From NCBI RefSeq assembly GCF_019393635.1, contig NC_057862.1:240659941-240723940 (forward strand): a stretch of DNA of 64,000 nt. The letters run 5' to 3'. Each line of letters opens with the position of its first letter. The first letter of the stretch is position 1. A program made the translations under genes and the position numbers. Below, one piece after another: positions 53,476 through 64,000 of the stretch. The DNA comes from Dromiciops gliroides (taxonomy: Eukaryota > Chordata > Mammalia > Microbiotheria > Microbiotheriidae). The notes under the pieces are model-generated. The model was not told where the DNA came from and did no database searches. It saw only the letters and a program-made list of their open reading frames with translations.

Positions 53476-54618
53476 GGAGGTTACTTTCATACAGAATTCT
53501 GAAGGGAATTTTGCTGCAGAGAACATCCTAATTGTCAAGACCTTGCCCTCTGGACTGTTTTATTCACAATACAGGATCTTACTGACATTACAAGCTTAAG
53601 GCAAAACCAAAGGCTGCTTAAATTAATTCTAACTTTCAAGATGTTCAGGGGCTAAAAACCAAATGTAAATTGTCCATGTTCTTTGCTATTCTCATCTCCC
53701 ATTGCTTGTTCATCATTATTTCCACTAGCATGGTAAATGAATTAAGGTAGAAGAGGAGAAACTCAAGTCAACTAATGGTACAGGACAAGATTCAGGAGAG
53801 GTTAAGGAGACGAAATTGAACTAGCAAAGATGAAATTTTTTTTGAAGGAGGCTTAGTCATATTAATTCAAACTTTACCTAGATTAACTTTGACAACTAAG
53901 AGCCTTTACAATAAACAAAACACATGTGCTATCTGCAGACTATGAAGATGGCAAAGCTTCCTTCATTCTTGTAATTGCAAGGGAGTAATTGGGCTAAAAC
54001 TTGGCAAAAGATAAAGCACTTGGATGAAGATCAAGATAAACAAAAAAGAAAAGTGAATTTCCATTCTTGTCATTTGGCCAGCTTCAGAGTCTCTTCAAAA
54101 GTAACTGGCCAAACCTAGTTTCCCCCTCCTAAACTGATCCTCTTTTAAAAAAACAAAACATTTCCCCCTTCTTATCAAGGGTTATTAGCACATAGAAAAT
54201 ATTCAACTGAGGGCTACATAAACAAAAAAGAAAGAAGTTCTCTTTTGTACAAGATGATATCTATGCTTCATTGATTTGCTTTTAAAATGAGAAGAGGGAA
54301 CATGAAGATTCTGTTCAATAAATAATTAAAACAATTAGAAAAATCAAGTCTATGTGAGAACTAGTTAAAGGTAAAAAAAAAAGTCAGGGGAGACAAAATA
54401 CAAAAGATGGAAGAAGCAGAGAAAGATGCAAACATAAAACAACATGCAGAAGAGATACACTGAAAGGCAGACAGGGGAGAGACACCAAGAGGGACTGAGA
54501 AGACACACAGACTTATACAAAGGAAAAATAATACATATTGAGTCATAGTTACCATGAGAGAAAAACACTAACATACAAAGTATAATAAAAACACACAGTG
54601 AAACAGAAGAATTTGTGA

Positions 54619-54620
<2 letters not shown>
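53476..54620. other. Intron, nothing recognised
   Basis: About 1.1 kb without supported exon or repeat family. Confidence 0.4.

Positions 54621-54655
<35 letters not shown>
54621..54655. repeat. (AC)n microsatellite
   Basis: 35 bp of uninterrupted AC. Confidence 0.97.
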
Positions 54656-54658
<3 letters not shown>

Positions 54659-55165
54659 ATATGTTAATGGAGCAAATCTTCATTTTGTGTCTTCTAGGGC
54701 TGTTTTCAAGTAATTTTACACCTCTACAACAATATCAGCTTACATTCTATATGGGGCATTATAACTCATATTTTATATATAAGTATAGATACTTGCCCTG
54801 AGATCCAGAAAAAATTAAACTGAGAGCCAGATCCACCCTATAGTCAAAGGGTTCCTTTACTCCTGTGTTAAGCTATAGAAATGAGTTTTTAACAATCTTG
54901 ACTCATAGTATTAGTTTGAAGTAACAGGGTTTAATGGACAAGTTAGTAAGCCTTGGGTTCAAGTACAGCTTCTGACACACACTAGAATGTGTGACCATGT
55001 CATCTAAGTCATCTAAGTGTCCCAGGCAACTTATTAAGATTAGAAATTGCCAGATAAATTGCTGATCTCCATTAGTAGTAGTTTTCATACTGGGAGTTCC
55101 TTAAACTAATGAAATCACACATTTGGACCCAAACCAGTAATCCTAAATAAGAGGATGGAAAAGGA
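54656..55165. other. Intron, nothing recognised
   Basis: No supported feature. Confidence 0.4.
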
Positions 55166-55393
55166 AATGCCACTGTGCTAAGCAATTTTTATAAATATTA
55201 TCTCATTCAATCTTCACAACAACCCTGAGAGGCAGGTGCTGTTACTACTCCCATTTTCAAATGAGGAAACTGAGGAAACCAGATGTTACTTGACTTGCCC
55301 AAGGTCACACAGCTATTAAGTGTCTGAGGCCACATCTGAAGTCAGGTCTTCCTGACTCCAAGTCCAATGCTCTATCAACTGAGCCACCTGCTG
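55166..55393 (-). repeat. MIR/THER-type SINE
   Basis: 'attatctcattcaatcttcacaacaaccctg', 'aatgaggaaactgagg', 'cccaaggtcacacagctattaag', 'gctctatcaactgagccacc'. Confidence 0.85.
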
Positions 55394-55825
55394 CTAAACT
55401 AATTACTAATGAATCATTAACTATTATAAGTATGTCTACATGAGGCCTGAACATTGAGTAATAGTTGCAATAATGGAAGAATAACAAAAATATTAAAGAA
55501 CTGGAACTTTTTATTTTTCCATCATTTAGGTTAATTTATAAACTGAGGTGAAGACAGAGTTTCACTCAAGGTCATGCTAGAAAAGAAGGAACACATCTAT
55601 GCTGTTCAAACTGGTCTCCTCATGCTGTTTTTTATCAAATGTAATTATATAAGTGAGATATTTATCCATAAATAGAGGTTTTAATGCATGAAATTTTTGG
55701 CTGTAACTGGCTCAAAGTATGGAATGCAAAATATATAATGCTAATACACTCTTTATAAATAGCTATAGAATCAAAACTATACCTTTTAAATGAACAATAG
55801 GGATGGGAACTGAACATATAATTTC

Positions 55826-55973
55826 TTTTCTTGTTTTGGTGGGGCAATGAGGGTTAAGTGACTTGTCCAGGGTCATATAGCTAGTAAGTGTCAAGTGTCT
55901 GAGGTTAGATTTGAACTCAGGTCCTCCTGAATCCAGGGCTGGTGCTTTATCCACTGTGTCACCCAGCTGCCCT
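55826..55973 (-). repeat. SINE, type A, with target duplication
   Basis: Minus-strand full-length copy. ATATAATTTC at 55816-55825 and 55974-55983. Confidence 0.93.
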
Positions 55974-56029
55974 ATATAATTTCAATGTTATATGGCATTC
56001 CCAGGTGAGAAAACTACCTCTACCAATGG

Positions 56030-56160
56030 AGTATGACACCTTCTTCAAGAATAGCCTAGGACACCGAGAGGTTGAATGACTTGCCCAGTGTCACACAAAG
56101 TAATATGCATTAGAGATGACACTTGAACCCAGATCTTCCTTGACCTCTAGGTCACTACAA
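56030..56160 (-). repeat. MIR-like fragment
   Basis: 'aggttgaatgacttgcccagtgtcacac', 'gacacttgaacccagatcttcc'. Confidence 0.6.
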
Positions 56161-56255
56161 AACATGCTTTGAATCGAAATGAGCAATAAGCTTTACAAAT
56201 AGGATTATAAACAAAACCCAAGATCGATCTTCTAATATTTCTTTCCTCTTTATGT

Positions 56256-56597
56256 TGGGGCAACTTGGAAGTGCAGTGGATAGAGCAATGGGCTCAGAGT
56301 CAGGAAGACCTGAGTTCAAATCCAGCCTTAGATACTTACTAGCTGTGTGTCCCTGGGTAAGTCACTTAACTGATTTGTTTCAGTTTCCTCATCTGTAAAA
56401 TGGGAATAATAATAGCACCTATATCCTCTTCCCTCAGGTTGTGAGGATCAAATGAGATAATTAATAATTGTAAAGCACCTAACCCCTCCTCCTCCAATTA
56501 GCTATGAGGATCAAATGAGATAATAATTGTAAAGTACTTAGAACAGTGTTTGACACATAGTAAGCTCTCTATAAATGTTAGCTATCATTATTATTGG
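56256..56597 (+). repeat. MIR/THER-type SINE, near full length, with internal duplication
   Basis: Head GGCAACTTGGAAGTGCAGTGG, core 'tcagtttcctcatctgtaaaatggg', tail 'cacatagtaagctctctataaatg', the L2-like end. The block GAGGATCAAATGAGATAA occurs twice (about 56443 and 56505), so about 60 bp are tandemly duplicated inside the element. Confidence 0.88.
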
Positions 56598-57050
56598 CTG
56601 ATACTTTGGCAAACTTCTATCCTTCAACTATCAAACCCAACCATATCGTCCTTACTTCATCAAAATCCAAATAATATTTTGTTAAGATAAAAAAAGGATG
56701 AAGCAATTAAACCCTGAATGCCATTTCCTGTTTATTAAGGTCTGAAAACAAGGGTATTTATTTCTTCCCATTCTTCATCTGGGTACTTTGTAAATGTGGC
56801 CAGTGGGATGGGAGGAGTTTGTGAGAGGAAAGGACTTTGGCAGCATGGTGGCAATTTTATTGCAATTCATTTGCAATTACTTGAAGGTTTTAAATCACTT
56901 CAGGAAAATTATGTCATGAGGTAGGACTGCAATAAAAAGAGAACAATGAGTAGACTAAGAACAGTAAAAGAGATATTACCAGATGGCTAACGATTTTTTT
57001 AATTGCTTTCTCTTGATAAAGGACAGTACGGGTTCTACTGGTATTAAATA
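56598..57050. other. Intron, nothing recognised
   Basis: No supported feature. Confidence 0.4.
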
Positions 57051-57052
57051 TG

Positions 57053-57204
57053 GGGGCAGCTAGGTGGTACAGGGGATAAAGCACCAGCCCTGGATTCAGG
57101 AGGACTTCAGTTCAAGTCCAGCCTCAGACACTTGACACTTAACTAGCTGTGTGACCCTGGGCAAGGCACTTAACCCTCATTGCCCCCTCCCCCCCACAAA
57201 AAAA
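57053..57204 (+). repeat. SINE, type A
   Basis: GGGGGCAGCTAGGTGGTACAG to CATTGCCCCCTCC, with a C-rich interruption before AAAAAAA. No clear target duplication. Confidence 0.9.
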
Positions 57205-58029
57205 GAACAGTTTGGGGTTCCTAATAAATTAGCTAGTATGACCTTAGATTCTACTTAAAAGCACCAGTAGTATCTTTTGATGATTTTAAAATTAACATTT
57301 TGGCATTTTGGATGTCCCATAAATGGTATATTCTTCGATCCCCATTATACTATTCCTTAAAAAACAAAACAAAATTTAACTTTTTCTCTGGTAAGAATTA
57401 CACTGCCTGCATATTATAATAGATGATTATTTACAAAAAAGGGGCAATGGAGTAATGAAGGACCTCTGTATTAAAATAGTCTAGGGTTTCTACAATACTT
57501 CTCATACCAGCACTTATCACTGGCTAACAGGGTCCTCCAGTACAACAGAGGGATGAGGTTGTTTGCTCCTAGGTACCTTCTGTTGGGTTTGCCACACCAC
57601 AAAGCATATGGAGAACTGCTGTGTGATTAACTCATATCTGGAGAGGCTGGTGTTTAAAACAAAACATTAAAAGCCAATCCACCAGGGCCTAGTGAACTGC
57701 TATAATATGTCAAAACAACTTTCTCTGGAAAATCAGCTAGTCAGTCACTATTGGGTACTGCTGCAGGGAGTACAACTTAATAGCTAGTGCAGGAAAACAC
57801 CTGGGAGTCATCTCCTGATTAGGCAGGAGGATAGGTTTAAGACACACTGCATATTATTATGTTATTCTTAGAAGGGGAGACTCACAATTAGTCACCTGCC
57901 CAACAGTTTTAGCAAAATCTAGGAACAGGCTAAATGCTGGAATAATACAACTAACTTTAGGGTTTAATATAGTTCATTATGCTTGCATTTACAAATACTC
58001 CTCTAGGTGACAGAGAATATAAAGGACAC
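57205..58029. other. Intron, nothing recognised
   Basis: No supported feature. Confidence 0.4.
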
Positions 58030-58159
58030 TACTTAAAGAGGTAATATTCCCAAAACATTTAGCATAAATCAGACTTTTGGCCACAATTTGAGAGACTTAG
58101 AGACTGTGCAGAGGACAGTCACTGAGATTAAAGGGTTAGAGAAAAAAGATCCATTAAAA

Positions 58160-58290
58160 TGACTGAGATCTGTAAGCTCCTTTTAGGGCACAGATCAGGC
58201 CCTTCTTTGTAACCCCAGGAGCTAACAAAGTACACCAAACAGAGCAGGGACTGAAATAAATTTTTGCTGAATTGTTGTGTTGAATTTGTA
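58160..58290 (+). mobile_element. L2 LINE 3' end fragment
   Basis: 'gtaagctccttttagggcacagatc', 'gcagggactgaaataaatttttgctg'. Confidence 0.5.
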
Positions 58291-58955
58291 TGGAGATTTT
58301 GGTAATTGAAACAAAGTAGAGAAAAAAACCCTGAAAACAGTACAATCTTAAGAAGTAAGTAAACTAGGGGAAAACATCCCAGATCTAAATGGAGAGAAGC
58401 CCAAGTAAGTATACATCTAGGCATCATTGTGGGAACACAAGCTAAACATAAATCAACAATGAACTGTTATTTTAAAACATGACACTGGGGTATATATTCC
58501 AATAGGAACTTGGAATATGGAAGGAACACTGAGTGTGCTGATATAGTTAAGAACCTTATTAAAATACTATGTTCAAATTTGGTTTATACAAATTATTTAA
58601 GAGATCTGGAGAACTCAAAGATCATAAGCAAAAAAGAGGGGTTACAGGAACGGAAAATCAGAAGAATGGTGGGAGGCCAGCCTAAATTTGATATATCTTG
58701 TTAAAAGGTAATTGCTTTCTTCAAATATATTCATGATTTGTGTGATGGGGAGTTTTATGCCATTTCTCTACTCAGAAAACTAAATGAAATGAAATGGACA
58801 AATTACAGTAGGAGAGATTTAACACAGATATAAGAAAGAACTTCTTGAATTTCCGACTGATTAAATACTGGAAAAGGCTGTGTGCCAAGGGAGGTGATAA
58901 ACATTTCTCCCTGGAAGTCTTTTAAAAAAAGAAAGAAAAAGGAAAAAAACACAAA

Positions 58956-58961
<6 letters not shown>

Positions 58962-58998
<37 letters not shown>

Positions 58999-59021
58999 GT
59001 GTGTGTGTATGTGTGTGTGTG
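58962..59021. repeat. (TG)n microsatellite, imperfect
   Basis: About 60 bp of TG with a few TA steps, followed by a run of G. Confidence 0.95.
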
Positions 59022-59110
59022 GCTGGGTGGGGGGGGGACCTTGGGCAATTTGATTGCTTTGAAGCAGATGGCTGGACAAAATGACCACTTTCTCAAATGA
59101 AGATCAAACA

Positions 59111-59626
59111 AAAGGAAAACATTTAAAACCTTTCTGGAGTAATACAGATTAGAAATGGAAGAATATTTCCTGATGATGAGTTATTAAACACTGAAATTAA
59201 TTATCAGGGAAGGTGTGGAGTCTCATTTTTTAGAGGTTTAAAAAAAACCTACTAGGATAAATTCTCATCTTTATATTATTTAAGGTTGATCCAACCTAAT
59301 GAATTAAGTGACCCCTGTTCTTATTTCCCATCTCTTGATTCCATGACACTTGTAGAATCTGGTGCCTTCAGCAGTTAGTCATAGAGCTGGATTAATTGGA
59401 TTGGGCAGAAGTCAATTGTTGACTTTTTGCTGAATGACTGAAATAATTGAGATTCATTTTGTGATTTGAATAGGGATCATTTTTTAAAATCTTCACTTGC
59501 AATTTTAACCACAGGAATTCTGTTTTCTACTATATTTATTCTTGGTTAGGCATTATTAATAAGAAGGCCCACTAAAACAATCAACCAACTCCACCACAAA
59601 ACTGAAGAGAAGGAGGGAAGGAAGAT
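59111..59626. other. Intron, nothing recognised
   Basis: No supported feature. Confidence 0.4.
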
Positions 59627-59641
59627 GGGGGGGGGGGGGGG
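59627..59641. repeat. G homopolymer (15)
   Basis: Fifteen consecutive G. Length may be affected by sequencing error. Confidence 0.85.
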
Positions 59642-59970
59642 AGATTTACTGAGCACCTACTATGTGCCAGGCATAGAATGCTTTATTTATTATAATTGTT
59701 GTTGTTATTACAGGGCATGAGGGTTAAGTGACTTGTCCAAGATCACATAGCTAGCAAGTGTATCAAGTGCCTGAGGCCAGATTTGAACTCAGGTCCTCCT
59801 GAATCCAGGGTCGGTGCTTTATCCACTGTGCCACCTAGCTGCCCCCATAGAGTGCTTTAAAAAAATTAATCTCATTTGATCCTCATAACAACCCTAATAG
59901 GTGCAATTATTATCCCCATTCTACAGCTGAGGAAACTAGAGGTTTGGTGGCTGAATCATCTATAGCTGGT
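59642..59970 (-). repeat. MIR/THER-type SINE interrupted by SINE
   Basis: 'tactgagcacctactatgtgccagg' before and 'tctcatttgatcctcataacaaccc', 'attatccccattctacagctgagg' after the insertion. Confidence 0.82.
59686..59845 (-). repeat. SINE, type A, nested in MIR
   Basis: Minus-strand copy with an (ATT/GTT)-rich tail. Flanks CATAGAATGCTTTA (59672-59685) and CATAGAGTGCTTTA (59846-59859) differ at one base. Confidence 0.93.
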
Positions 59971-60299
59971 ATACATATTAACATAACTAAAATCCTAGAT
60001 GTTTCTTGTGTATAAGAAAGAGAAGCAAAAGTACTTTAAGGTGCATAAGTTTTAATTGTTGTAACAAAAGTTTAAAATAATATACTTGTCTGACTGTAAG
60101 CTTTAAAAAGGTTTTATATTTCTAGATACTTAAAAATCAAAATAAGGTAGTTTAATTGAAATTTATAGAAGAAAAAAGTTGATACAGATGAAGAGGATTT
60201 AACATTCTAAGCAAGGCAAAAATGTTGCATGCATTGCTGTTTGGCTGTATGCCTGAGAAAATCCCTGTGAACTACTGAATCTATTGTAGACATCAACTC

Positions 60300-60757
60300 C
60301 TTAGCCAAAACTGCTAGAAAAAGCTCTCGACGCTTGATGCTTCCACTTCCTCATCTCACACGCCTCAACCTTGTGCAATCTTGCTTCCAACCTGAAGTTG
60401 GAAATTGATCTCTACGAGGTTACCAATGATCTCTCTCTCTCTTTTTTTTTAGCTAGTTAGCTGTGTGACCCTAGGCAAGTCACTTAACCCCACCTGCCTC
60501 ACTTAAAAAAAAAAATGGATGGACAAATAAACAAACAAACAAATAAATAAATAAATAGTGTGAGAGCCTTTTAAAGTCTTTAATCCTTCCTGACCTCTCT
60601 CTGGGAATATATATGAGAAACTATTTACTCTTGGTTCTGTCCTCTTTTATGTGTTTCTGCTCCTTCTCAGTATCTTTGGCTAACTCATCATCCATGTCAC
60701 ATGCCTTAATTGTATGTGCATATCTCAAGATTGAGTCCTGGACCTTGTCCTCTGCCT
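60300..60757 (+). mobile_element. L2 LINE ORF2 fragment
   Basis: 'ctcaaccttgtgcaatcttgcttccaacc', 'gaggttaccaatgatctctc', 'ccttcctgacctctctctggg', 'tctcagtatctttggctaac', 'tcatccatgtcacatgcc' are L2 RT-domain blocks. Interrupted by a SINE piece at 60449-60517. Confidence 0.65.
60449..60517 (+). repeat. SINE, type A, 3' half, in L2
   Basis: AGCTGTGTGACCCTAGGCAA to CACCTGCCTCAC plus poly(A), then an (AAAC)/(AAAT) run to about 60556. Confidence 0.85.
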
Positions 60758-60925
60758 GGGATTCTTAACATGAGGTTCATTGATGGTGGGTAGATTTTAG
60801 GGGGTCTGCTGAACTTAGATGAGAAAAAAAATTACACTAAGCATTTTAAAAATTATGAATGAAAAAATACATAATTCTGAGGTTTCATTTTAGCCTTCAC
60901 CAGATTGCCAACAGGGTCCAAGATC
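60758..60925 (+). mobile_element. DNA-transposon fossil (hAT-like), partial
   Basis: GGGATTCTTAACATGAGGTTC, 'gattttagggggtctgctgaac', 'tttagccttcaccagattgcc', 'acagggtccaag'. Same family as 10247. Confidence 0.6.
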
Positions 60926-62185
60926 CTACTGCATGCTGCAGGCAAGGTCAGACCTCAAAGATGGAGTAGTCAACCAAGGAATGCCAAATTGTAAAGGAAG
61001 GAGCCATCTGGAGACCAATCTTTTATCCTGACCACTAGTCATCATTTTGAAGAACTCATATTAAAATCCAAATTTGAGACAGCCAATGAAGTTATGGCAC
61101 TGGCTGTTAGATTCCTACATTTCACTGGAAATGGTTTGAAAAAAAGCTTCAGCAAAACCAAACACCCACAAATAACATGACTTTTATCTAGCTAAAAAGT
61201 TTATAAGAATTAATAGGCTGACTTAAAAAGAAAATAATTCTGAGAAGTTATTAGTGCTTATGGTTTCTCTTAATGACACTCAGAAATAACAAATACTATG
61301 TAATTACCAACCTACTTTAATGTAGTTCTCATAGGATGCCACAAGAAGCCTGCAGTATCATCAATAGGGATAGTGGAAATGAACAGAGCCCAGCCAGAAA
61401 TACTGCAGCAGAATTTAATCACTATAATTTACTTTTTGTCACCGATTCCCAGGTACAAGCTCTTTCACGCACTGTCAAGTGATCTCCACATTAATTATTG
61501 TTCCTGTCTTCTGAGGACACAAACACTCTAATTTGCAGTGATTTTAGCTCTTCCTGCGACGTTCATTTGGTTACCAAGTTCTTTTCTTCTAGCAGAGAAT
61601 AGCTGTTAAATCTCTCATTCTACAGATCTTTTTCCTTATACAGACCCACTCAAATCACAAAGCATTTGAGTTATCAAAGTCCTAAAACTAATGTTATTCT
61701 ATCAGGTTGGGGGCCAGGAGTGAAGGGAGCAGGCCTTGCCATTTCCCCCTCATTATTTGTGCCCTAAAGCCTCACATAATCCTTATTCTTCAAAACATTT
61801 TCATTTTTTAATGCATTAAAAGGTATTTTTAAATTTTTAAAATTATCTCTATCTAGCTAATGTAGAACAGAACATTAGATAATATACATGGTGAATTTAG
61901 CACCAATGCCGGGATCCAATCAAGTCAAAGTATGTTTTCTGTGGGATTTATCCTGGAGTAGGTTTGTAAAAGTAGTTCATTCAACACTGACTGACCCAAC
62001 CCTGATGTTTTGTTTTGGGTACAAAGGAGTGATTGAACATAGCCTCATCAATTGCTGATTTCATTCAAATCTTGACTGATGGGACTGGACCTATGATCTT
62101 GGTAGTTTGAGGAGTTCCCAATATGGAATTTCTTCTACCCATGCAGATGGGCACCTACTATATAACTTATGGTCTTAGAGAACTA
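60926..62185. other. Intron, low repeat content
   Basis: About 1.26 kb without recognised repeats or exons. Confidence 0.4.
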
Positions 62186-62273
62186 CTGGGGGCAATGAGA
62201 AGTTACATGACTTGCCCAGGGTCACAGCCTATAGGTGTCAAGACCAGATCATTATCCACTATGCTATTCTGCC
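62186..62273 (-). repeat. MIR-like fragment
   Basis: 'agaagttacatgacttgcccagggtcacag', 'attatccactatgctattctgcc'. Confidence 0.65.
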
Positions 62274-62639
62274 TATAAACTTATCACACATTATGGCAAT
62301 TAAATTAGGAAAAAGTCCTGAAACTTTGGAACAGAACCTTATCTTCCAAATGTAACACAATTCTTGAAAGAAAAAAAAAGGTGTAGTGCTTTGAGACAAA
62401 TAATTTAAGGGAAAACCAAAGGAATAAAGGATAGGGATAACCTTCTGAAATCCAGAGAAAATACTGTAATTTGTAAATATGTTCTGACTATATATAACTT
62501 AGAAGCAGTCAGTATGAAGGCTGGGAAGGCCAAACAGATACTCAAGTTGGGAAGCTATCAATTAGTTGCTTTTCTCCTCCTAAAGGATTAGGACACCTTT
62601 ACCTTGCCCCCATTAATCATGCCCTCTACCAGGTACCTT
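62274..62639. other. Intron, nothing recognised
   Basis: No supported feature. Confidence 0.4.
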
Positions 62640-62840
62640 GGAATGACTGCAGGAGTTGGAAGGAGAAAGATCTGGTTTACACGTGTGGTTGATACTTACT
62701 GCCGGGGCCTCAGATTTCCTTATTTGGAAAATGAGCACATCAGATTAGATGGTTTCTGAAGGCCCTTCCAGTCAGATTTAGGAACCTATCACTACACCAT
62801 CTCTACGGTCCCTTCCACGTCTAAATCTATGATTCTACTG
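62640..62840 (+). repeat. MIR3-type SINE
   Basis: 'ggcctcagatttccttatttgg', 'cagattagatggtttctgaagg', 'cggtcccttccacgtctaaatctatgattc', with a CR1/L3-type tail. Confidence 0.65.
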
Positions 62841-63644
62841 AGTGGATAGTAAAAGCAAATGCTTCTATACTGGTTCAAATAAAAAGCAAATGATTAAACT
62901 TACCTGGTGAGTCTAGTGAACTAGTGAAGGATGGGCACAGATAGTTTTGCAAGTAATATCGGAAGATTACTAAACCTCACTTAATAAGCCCTTTCTCCTC
63001 ACGAGTATAGAAGATGACATGAGAGGTGAGAAAAGGACTTGACCATAGAGTAAAAGTAGAGGATGGCCCCCTTGATTCTCTGAAGAAGTAGGGAACCATG
63101 GGTGTGTAATAATGCATATCAATTTTCTGCTATATTAGTTTTGGAGATTTTTGTTCCTTTCTTCCTCTTTATATAAGTGATGACTCTCTAGGAGAGGATG
63201 AAGAGAGGGAAATTTATCTATCAAATGGGAAATATAAGTGATATGAAAACAGAAATAACCAATTTTTTAAAAAAGAAAGTGAAGAGTGAAAAAGAGAAAC
63301 CAGTACTAAGATGGAAGTTTCACAAAAGGACTGGTAGAATGGATAACTTATAATAATAGGTCTAATCCCAATATTCGCTTTCTGGTTGAAAGCCAGGGGA
63401 GAAAAAGAAAAGAAAAATAGCACCCATTTTGTCCAGCTGAGCACTCTACAATTTTATTAGGGAATGCAGACTTTATCACACTGAGAGGTGTATGTATGGA
63501 CATTTATACTGAGTTGTTTTATATGTCCCCCCTTTCTGGATCTATGATTATTCATTAGTGTGGGGAACCCTCAGGGATGAAACTCCCTCTTCTGAGATTT
63601 ATAATCTTAGATTTTGGAATTTATAATCTCAAGTGCCTGGAAAC
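62841..63644. other. Intron, nothing recognised
   Basis: No supported exon or repeat family. A donor-like site near 62903 was considered and rejected. Confidence 0.4.
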
Positions 63645-63730
63645 ATTGAGAGGGTTAAGTGAGTTATCCAGAGCTACACAGTCATTATGTGTCTGAGAGG
63701 AGATATGAACCCTAGTTTTCTTGGCCGAGG
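63645..63730 (-). repeat. MIR-like fragment
   Basis: 'gagagggttaagtgagttatccag', 'tgaaccctagttttcttgg'. Confidence 0.55.
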
Positions 63731-63763
63731 TTGTCTATCCAGTACAAAATGTTGCCCCTCATG

Positions 63764-63830
63764 TATGTATGTGTATGTGTGTACATTTATATATATGTGC
63801 ACATGCACATGCACACACACACACACACAC
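63764..63830. repeat. TG/CA microsatellite region
   Basis: TGTATG/TGTGTA steps followed by (CA)n at about 63812-63830. Small frames over it are artefacts. Confidence 0.85.
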
Positions 63831-64000
63831 TGTATGCCATGGGCACACACTCCCTCTAAATTACTTAATCTGTCCTGCTGGATACCCCCTCCCATCCTTG
63901 TGAGATGAGGCTAAAAAAAATACCATGAAAGCATTTTGTAGTATTTGTTGTTCTGTCTAAATACTTGGCGGGGTTTTTCCCCAAAAAAAGTTTGCAAATA

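Larger units (their letters stand above)
58030..59110 (+). mobile_element. L3/CR1 LINE 3' region (old, interrupted)
   Basis: 'gactgtgcagaggacagtcactgag', 'aagaacttcttgaatttccgac', 'gccaagggaggtgataaac', 'ctccctggaagtcttt', 'agcagatggctggacaaaatgacc' follow the CR1/L3 3' order. Interrupted by an L2 end and by a TG microsatellite. Confidence 0.55.
52081..64000 (-). other. SIPA1L1: SIPA1L1 intron (at least 11.9 kb, continues past the window)
   Basis: No exon with matching phase and acceptor was found above 52080, so the whole remaining window is treated as one intron, filled mostly with older repeats listed separately. A short alternative exon cannot be excluded. Confidence 0.65.

Noticed and set aside
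62880..62980. Candidate extra SIPA1L1 exon with donor CAG|GTAAGT at 62904/62903 on the minus strand
   Set aside because: A short frame is open upstream of the donor, but there is no polypyrimidine tract or convincing acceptor, and the residues do not resemble SIPA1L1.
1..64000. CRISPR arrays, bacterial operons, riboswitches, conventional tRNA or rRNA genes
   Set aside because: None seen. The tRNA-like sequences are SINE heads, the regular repeats are microsatellites, and the region is plainly vertebrate nuclear DNA.

Overview
This is nuclear DNA from a mammal, almost certainly a marsupial. It is dominated by interspersed repeats. About 28 tRNA-derived SINE copies start GGGGCAGCTAGGTGG and carry a run close to GACCCTGGGCAAGTCACTTAACC, and the L1 5' end reads GGCGGAGCCAAGATGGCGGAG; both are typical of opossums and Australian marsupials. 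I cannot name the genus from sequence alone.

The one cellular gene lies on the minus strand: the 3' end of SIPA1L1 (SPAR / E6TP1), a RapGAP scaffold of the postsynaptic density and cytoskeleton. Seven coding exons are resolved to the base (52080-51841, 51056-50891, 43933-43687, 34150-34004, 32645-32531, 28511-28427, 27786-27643). All splice phases match, and together they encode the last 380 or so residues, ending in the C-terminal coiled coil (…[12 protein letters not shown]). The 3' UTR runs to lower coordinates, with AATAAA candidates near 27.4 kb and at 25,746. Sequence above 52,080 is the next upstream intron; I found no further exon there.

Layout. 1-25.7 kb is intergenic and repeat-dense. 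It holds two GA/CT tracts, a solo LTR (9148-9798), and a full-length L1 (11598-18219) with 13-bp target duplications, an intact ORF1 (381 aa), an intact ORF2 (1277 aa), an AATAAA and a poly(A) tail. 25.7-52.1 kb is SIPA1L1 exons and introns, the introns filled by SINEs, truncated L1s and fossil L2, L3/CR1 and MIR copies. 52.1-64 kb is intron with older repeats.

Repeat vocabulary used below. Type A SINE: tRNA-like head, short body, poly(A) tail, often flanked by 10-14 bp duplications (L1-mobilised style). Type B SINE: same head plus a CORE-like body and a tail close to AAGAGTCGGACACGACTGAA, as in ruminant BovB/Bov-A elements. MIR/THER type: related head, tail like the 3' end of L2. MIR3 type: tail like CR1/L3 (GACTAGATGACCTCTAAGG). 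Family names are from recognition and need a library search.

No prokaryotic system, CRISPR array or unknown multi-gene system is present. Most apparent reading frames are repeat read-through, such as SINE frames, CT/GA tracts and L1 antisense. The most notable items are the apparently intact L1 with a 63-bp triplication in its ORF1 coiled coil, one SINE head joined to four different LINE-type tails, a possible SINE/L1 chimera, a mariner-type hairpin beyond the gene end, and splice and polyadenylation choices in SIPA1L1.
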